NCBI GenBank assembly: GCA_937858775.1
Contig: CALLYX010000413.1
Coordinates: 1 to 7,300 of the forward strand
Length of the DNA stretch: 7,300 bases
Direction: 5' to 3'
Source of the DNA: an uncultured bacterium
Lineage (GTDB): Bacteria; Auribacterota; Tritonobacteria; UBA1439
Program-made: the position numbers and the translations under genes
The notes under the pieces: model-generated
Database searches by the model: none
What the model was told of the DNA's origin: nothing
What the model saw: the letters and a program-made list of their open reading frames with translations, nothing else
In this document: in pieces, positions 5,567 through 7,300 of the stretch
Position numbering within the stretch: position 1 is the stretch's first letter
Layout: every line of letters starts with the position of its first letter

Positions 5567-7300
5567 TCAGACGCCGCCATGGACGCCCACCTTTTCTATC
5601 GTCCGGCGGAGACGGCGGCAGAACTCCTCGCAGATCATGATCGAGACCCCCGGATACTCCCGCAGCATGTCGCGGAACTCCCGCTTCTCGATCCGCAATG
5701 CCGCGACCGGCCCTTCGGCCACGGCGGTCGCCGAGCGCGGCGAGCCGTCGAAGAGCGCCATCTCCCCGAAGTAGTCGTTCTCCTTCAGCGCCGCGAGCTG
5801 GACGTCCAGGCGGTCGCCATCGGCGCGCGACACGATCCGCACCCTCCCCGACACTATTATGTACATCGTGTATCCGCGCTCCCCCTGGCGGATGATCGCG
5901 TCGCCGGGCTCGAACGACACGTCGCGCGAGATAGAGGCGATGGCGAGCAGCTCCTTGAACTGCAGGTGCGCGAAGATCGGAACCCCCTTGAGCGTAAGCA
6001 CCTTCTCCATCAGGTCTTCCACGGCCTTCCCTCCCTGGATCTTCAGCGACGCGATGCGCGCCTCCGCGCGTCCGCGGAGATCCTCCGCGAGCGGCGGCTT
6101 TCCCCTCCGGCACGCCTCGCCGACGCACATGAGCCCGCAGAGCGCGTCGGCGGCGTGCGGCGAATCCACCATCTCCCCCAGCGCCTCCCCGAGGCTCGCC
6201 GCCGCGAGGCGGTAGTGCCTCCCGCCCGCGGCGAGCTTTAGGTCGAGAGGCAGGTCCTCGAGCAGCGGCAGGAGTTTCCGCGCGATCTCGGGGGTGAGAA
6301 CGTTCTCGAGCGCCTCGAGCGCCTGCTCCCGCACCGACTCGTCGCGATCGCTGTAACTCTCCTGGATGAACTGCACCCGCCCCCCCTTCAGGAGCAGGCC
6401 CAGCGCCCTGAATATCTCGTGGGTCGCCTCGCTCAAGCGGTTGCGGCACATGAGGGAGAGGACCTCGCGCGACCGCCCCGGGGGGATCTCCTCCGCGCTG
6501 CGCATCATCACGACGGCCCGGTATCCCTCCTCCACCTTCGCGTCGATGAAGGCGAGGAGCGTCTGCTCCTTGACGCCGAGGCCGTCGAGTATCCGTATGA
6601 TGGCCGCGCGCGCGAAGATCCCGGCCCCAGGCAACGCCTCCGTGAGGAGCGGTATCGCCGCATCGCCGCGACCCTCGACGAGCGCCCGCGCCGCGTCGCG
6701 CACGGCCGCGTCCTCGTCGCCGAGCGCAGGGATCGCGGCGCGCACCGCCGCCGGGTCATCGAGGGCGGCAAGCCCCTCGAGCGCCTTCAACCGCACGCGC
6801 GCGTCCGGATCGGCCAGGAGCGGGCCCCAGAGGGCCGACGAGAGCGGCAGGCCGAGCCGGCCGAGGGCGCGCGCGCATGCGGCCCTCACGGCGGGATCGC
6901 CGGAAACCGCGAGGGCCGCGACCCGCTCGAGGCAGCCGCCGCAGCCCGTCTCCCCGAGCAGGTAGACCGCGCCCGCGACCTCGAGCGGGTCCGTCGAACC
7001 GAGCCGCTCGAGGGCCCACGCCGCGTCCGTCCCCTCCCCCGACGCCTCGAGGCCGATGAGGGCCTCGGCGGCGAGCCGAGGGTCGGACGAGTCGCGCCAC
7101 TCCCTGAACAGCCGCGCGCCCTCGCGCGGGTCCGCCCTGCGCAGCGCCGCCGCGACCTCCGGGAGCACCGCGGCGTCCACGACGCGCGCCGCGGAGAGAA
7201 GCGCCTTCGCCGCCTCCGCGGGCGGCCCCGCCGCGGCCAGGCGCACCATCTCCGCCTGCGCCTCGGGCGGCCGGCCCCCCAGGTGCGCGCAGACGAGGGC
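5567..7300 (-). CDS. HEAT-repeat protein with C-terminal cyclic-nucleotide-binding domain (N-terminus outside window)
   Basis: The frame stays open to the right edge. The in-frame ATG at 7249 has 17 coherent residues before it, so the true start is probably beyond the window. Residues here count from that ATG. About 1-340 are helical HEAT-like repeats, with recurring pieces such as DPAVRAACARALG and DPDARVRLKALEGL. About 414-550 (5600-6010) form a complete cyclic-nucleotide-binding domain: FEPGD, then YIIVSGRV, then the phosphate-binding cassette FGEMALFDGSPRSA with Glu496 and Arg505, the residues that contact the ribose and the phosphate in CRP/PKA-type domains. No DNA-binding domain follows, so it is not a CRP-type regulator. 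The region with EIFRALGLLL and ALEALENVL resembles the HEAT linker of large Npt1/Npt2-like nucleotide-transporter fusions carrying the same C-terminus, so a membrane transporter domain may lie upstream; this is inference. A soluble signalling scaffold is the alternative. Confidence 0.93.
   Translation of the reverse strand, partial: ALVCAHLGGRPPEAQAEMVRLAAAGPPAEAAKALLSAARVVDAAVLPEVAAALRRADPREGARLFREWRDSSDPRLAAEALIGLEASGEGTDAAWALERLGSTDPLEVAGAVYLLGETGCGGCLERVAALAVSGDPAVRAACARALGRLGLPLSSALWGPLLADPDARVRLKALEGLAALDDPAAVRAAIPALGDEDAAVRDAARALVEGRGDAAIPLLTEALPGAGIFARAAIIRILDGLGVKEQTLLAFIDAKVEEGYRAVVMMRSAEEIPPGRSREVLSLMCRNRLSEATHEIFRALGLLLKGGRVQFIQESYSDRDESVREQALEALENVLTPEIARKLLPLLEDLPLDLKLAAGGRHYRLAAASLGEALGEMVDSPHAADALCGLMCVGEACRRGKPPLAEDLRGRAEARIASLKIQGGKAVEDLMEKVLTLKGVPIFAHLQFKELLAIASISRDVSFEPGDAIIRQGERGYTMYIIVSGRVRIVSRADGDRLDVQLAALKENDYFGEMALFDGSPRSATAVAEGPVAALRIEKREFRDMLREYPGVSIMICEEFCRRLRRTIEKVGVHGGV

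Noticed and set aside
5490..6449. 319-residue minus-strand frame overlapping the HEAT/cNMP gene
   Set aside because: It is a shifted frame of the same strand with Arg/Gly-rich content; the overlapping frame carries the recognisable cyclic-nucleotide-binding domain.

Overview
The window is a GC-rich stretch of a bacterial chromosome with five protein-coding genes and no RNA gene, mobile element, CRISPR array or plasmid feature that I can support. Codons end overwhelmingly in G or C. A lipoprotein signal, two classical signal peptides and a multi-span membrane protein point to an envelope-bearing, probably Gram-negative organism. The mix of a GT-C-like membrane protein, a GloVer-repeat secreted protein and a HEAT-repeat/cyclic-nucleotide-binding protein would fit an uncultivated high-GC lineage (PVC/Omnitrophota-like or similar). 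That placement is a weak inference, because no phylogenetic marker is present.

Layout, left to right. (1) Positions 1-1330 (+) hold the 3' part of a polytopic membrane protein with a C-terminal beta-sandwich-like domain. It looks like the end of a GT-C-type glycosyltransferase-related protein, and its reading frame is broken by a one-base shift in or near a run of six C at 1214-1219. (2) Positions 1458-2435 (+) encode a putative lipoprotein of the DUF6263-like kind. (3) Positions 2692-4263 (+) encode a secreted protein with seven GloVer-type repeats, probably a seven-bladed beta-propeller, plus a C-terminal beta domain. It has its own candidate promoter and ends at a textbook intrinsic terminator. 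(4) Positions 4373-5518 (+) encode a secreted protein of unknown function whose His/Asp/Glu motifs resemble a zinc-dependent amidohydrolase or carboxypeptidase-like fold. (5) Positions 5567-7300 (-) hold the C-terminal part of a HEAT-repeat protein ending in a complete cyclic-nucleotide-binding domain. It converges on gene 4 and runs off the right edge.

The four plus-strand genes all encode envelope or secreted proteins. Separate promoter-like sites and the terminator suggest they are independent transcription units rather than one operon, and I see no evidence that they form a single pathway. The items most worth following are the unassigned hydrolase-like secreted protein (gene 4), the frameshift in gene 1, and what lies N-terminal to the HEAT/cNMP module of gene 5. 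I found no clear new multi-gene system here.
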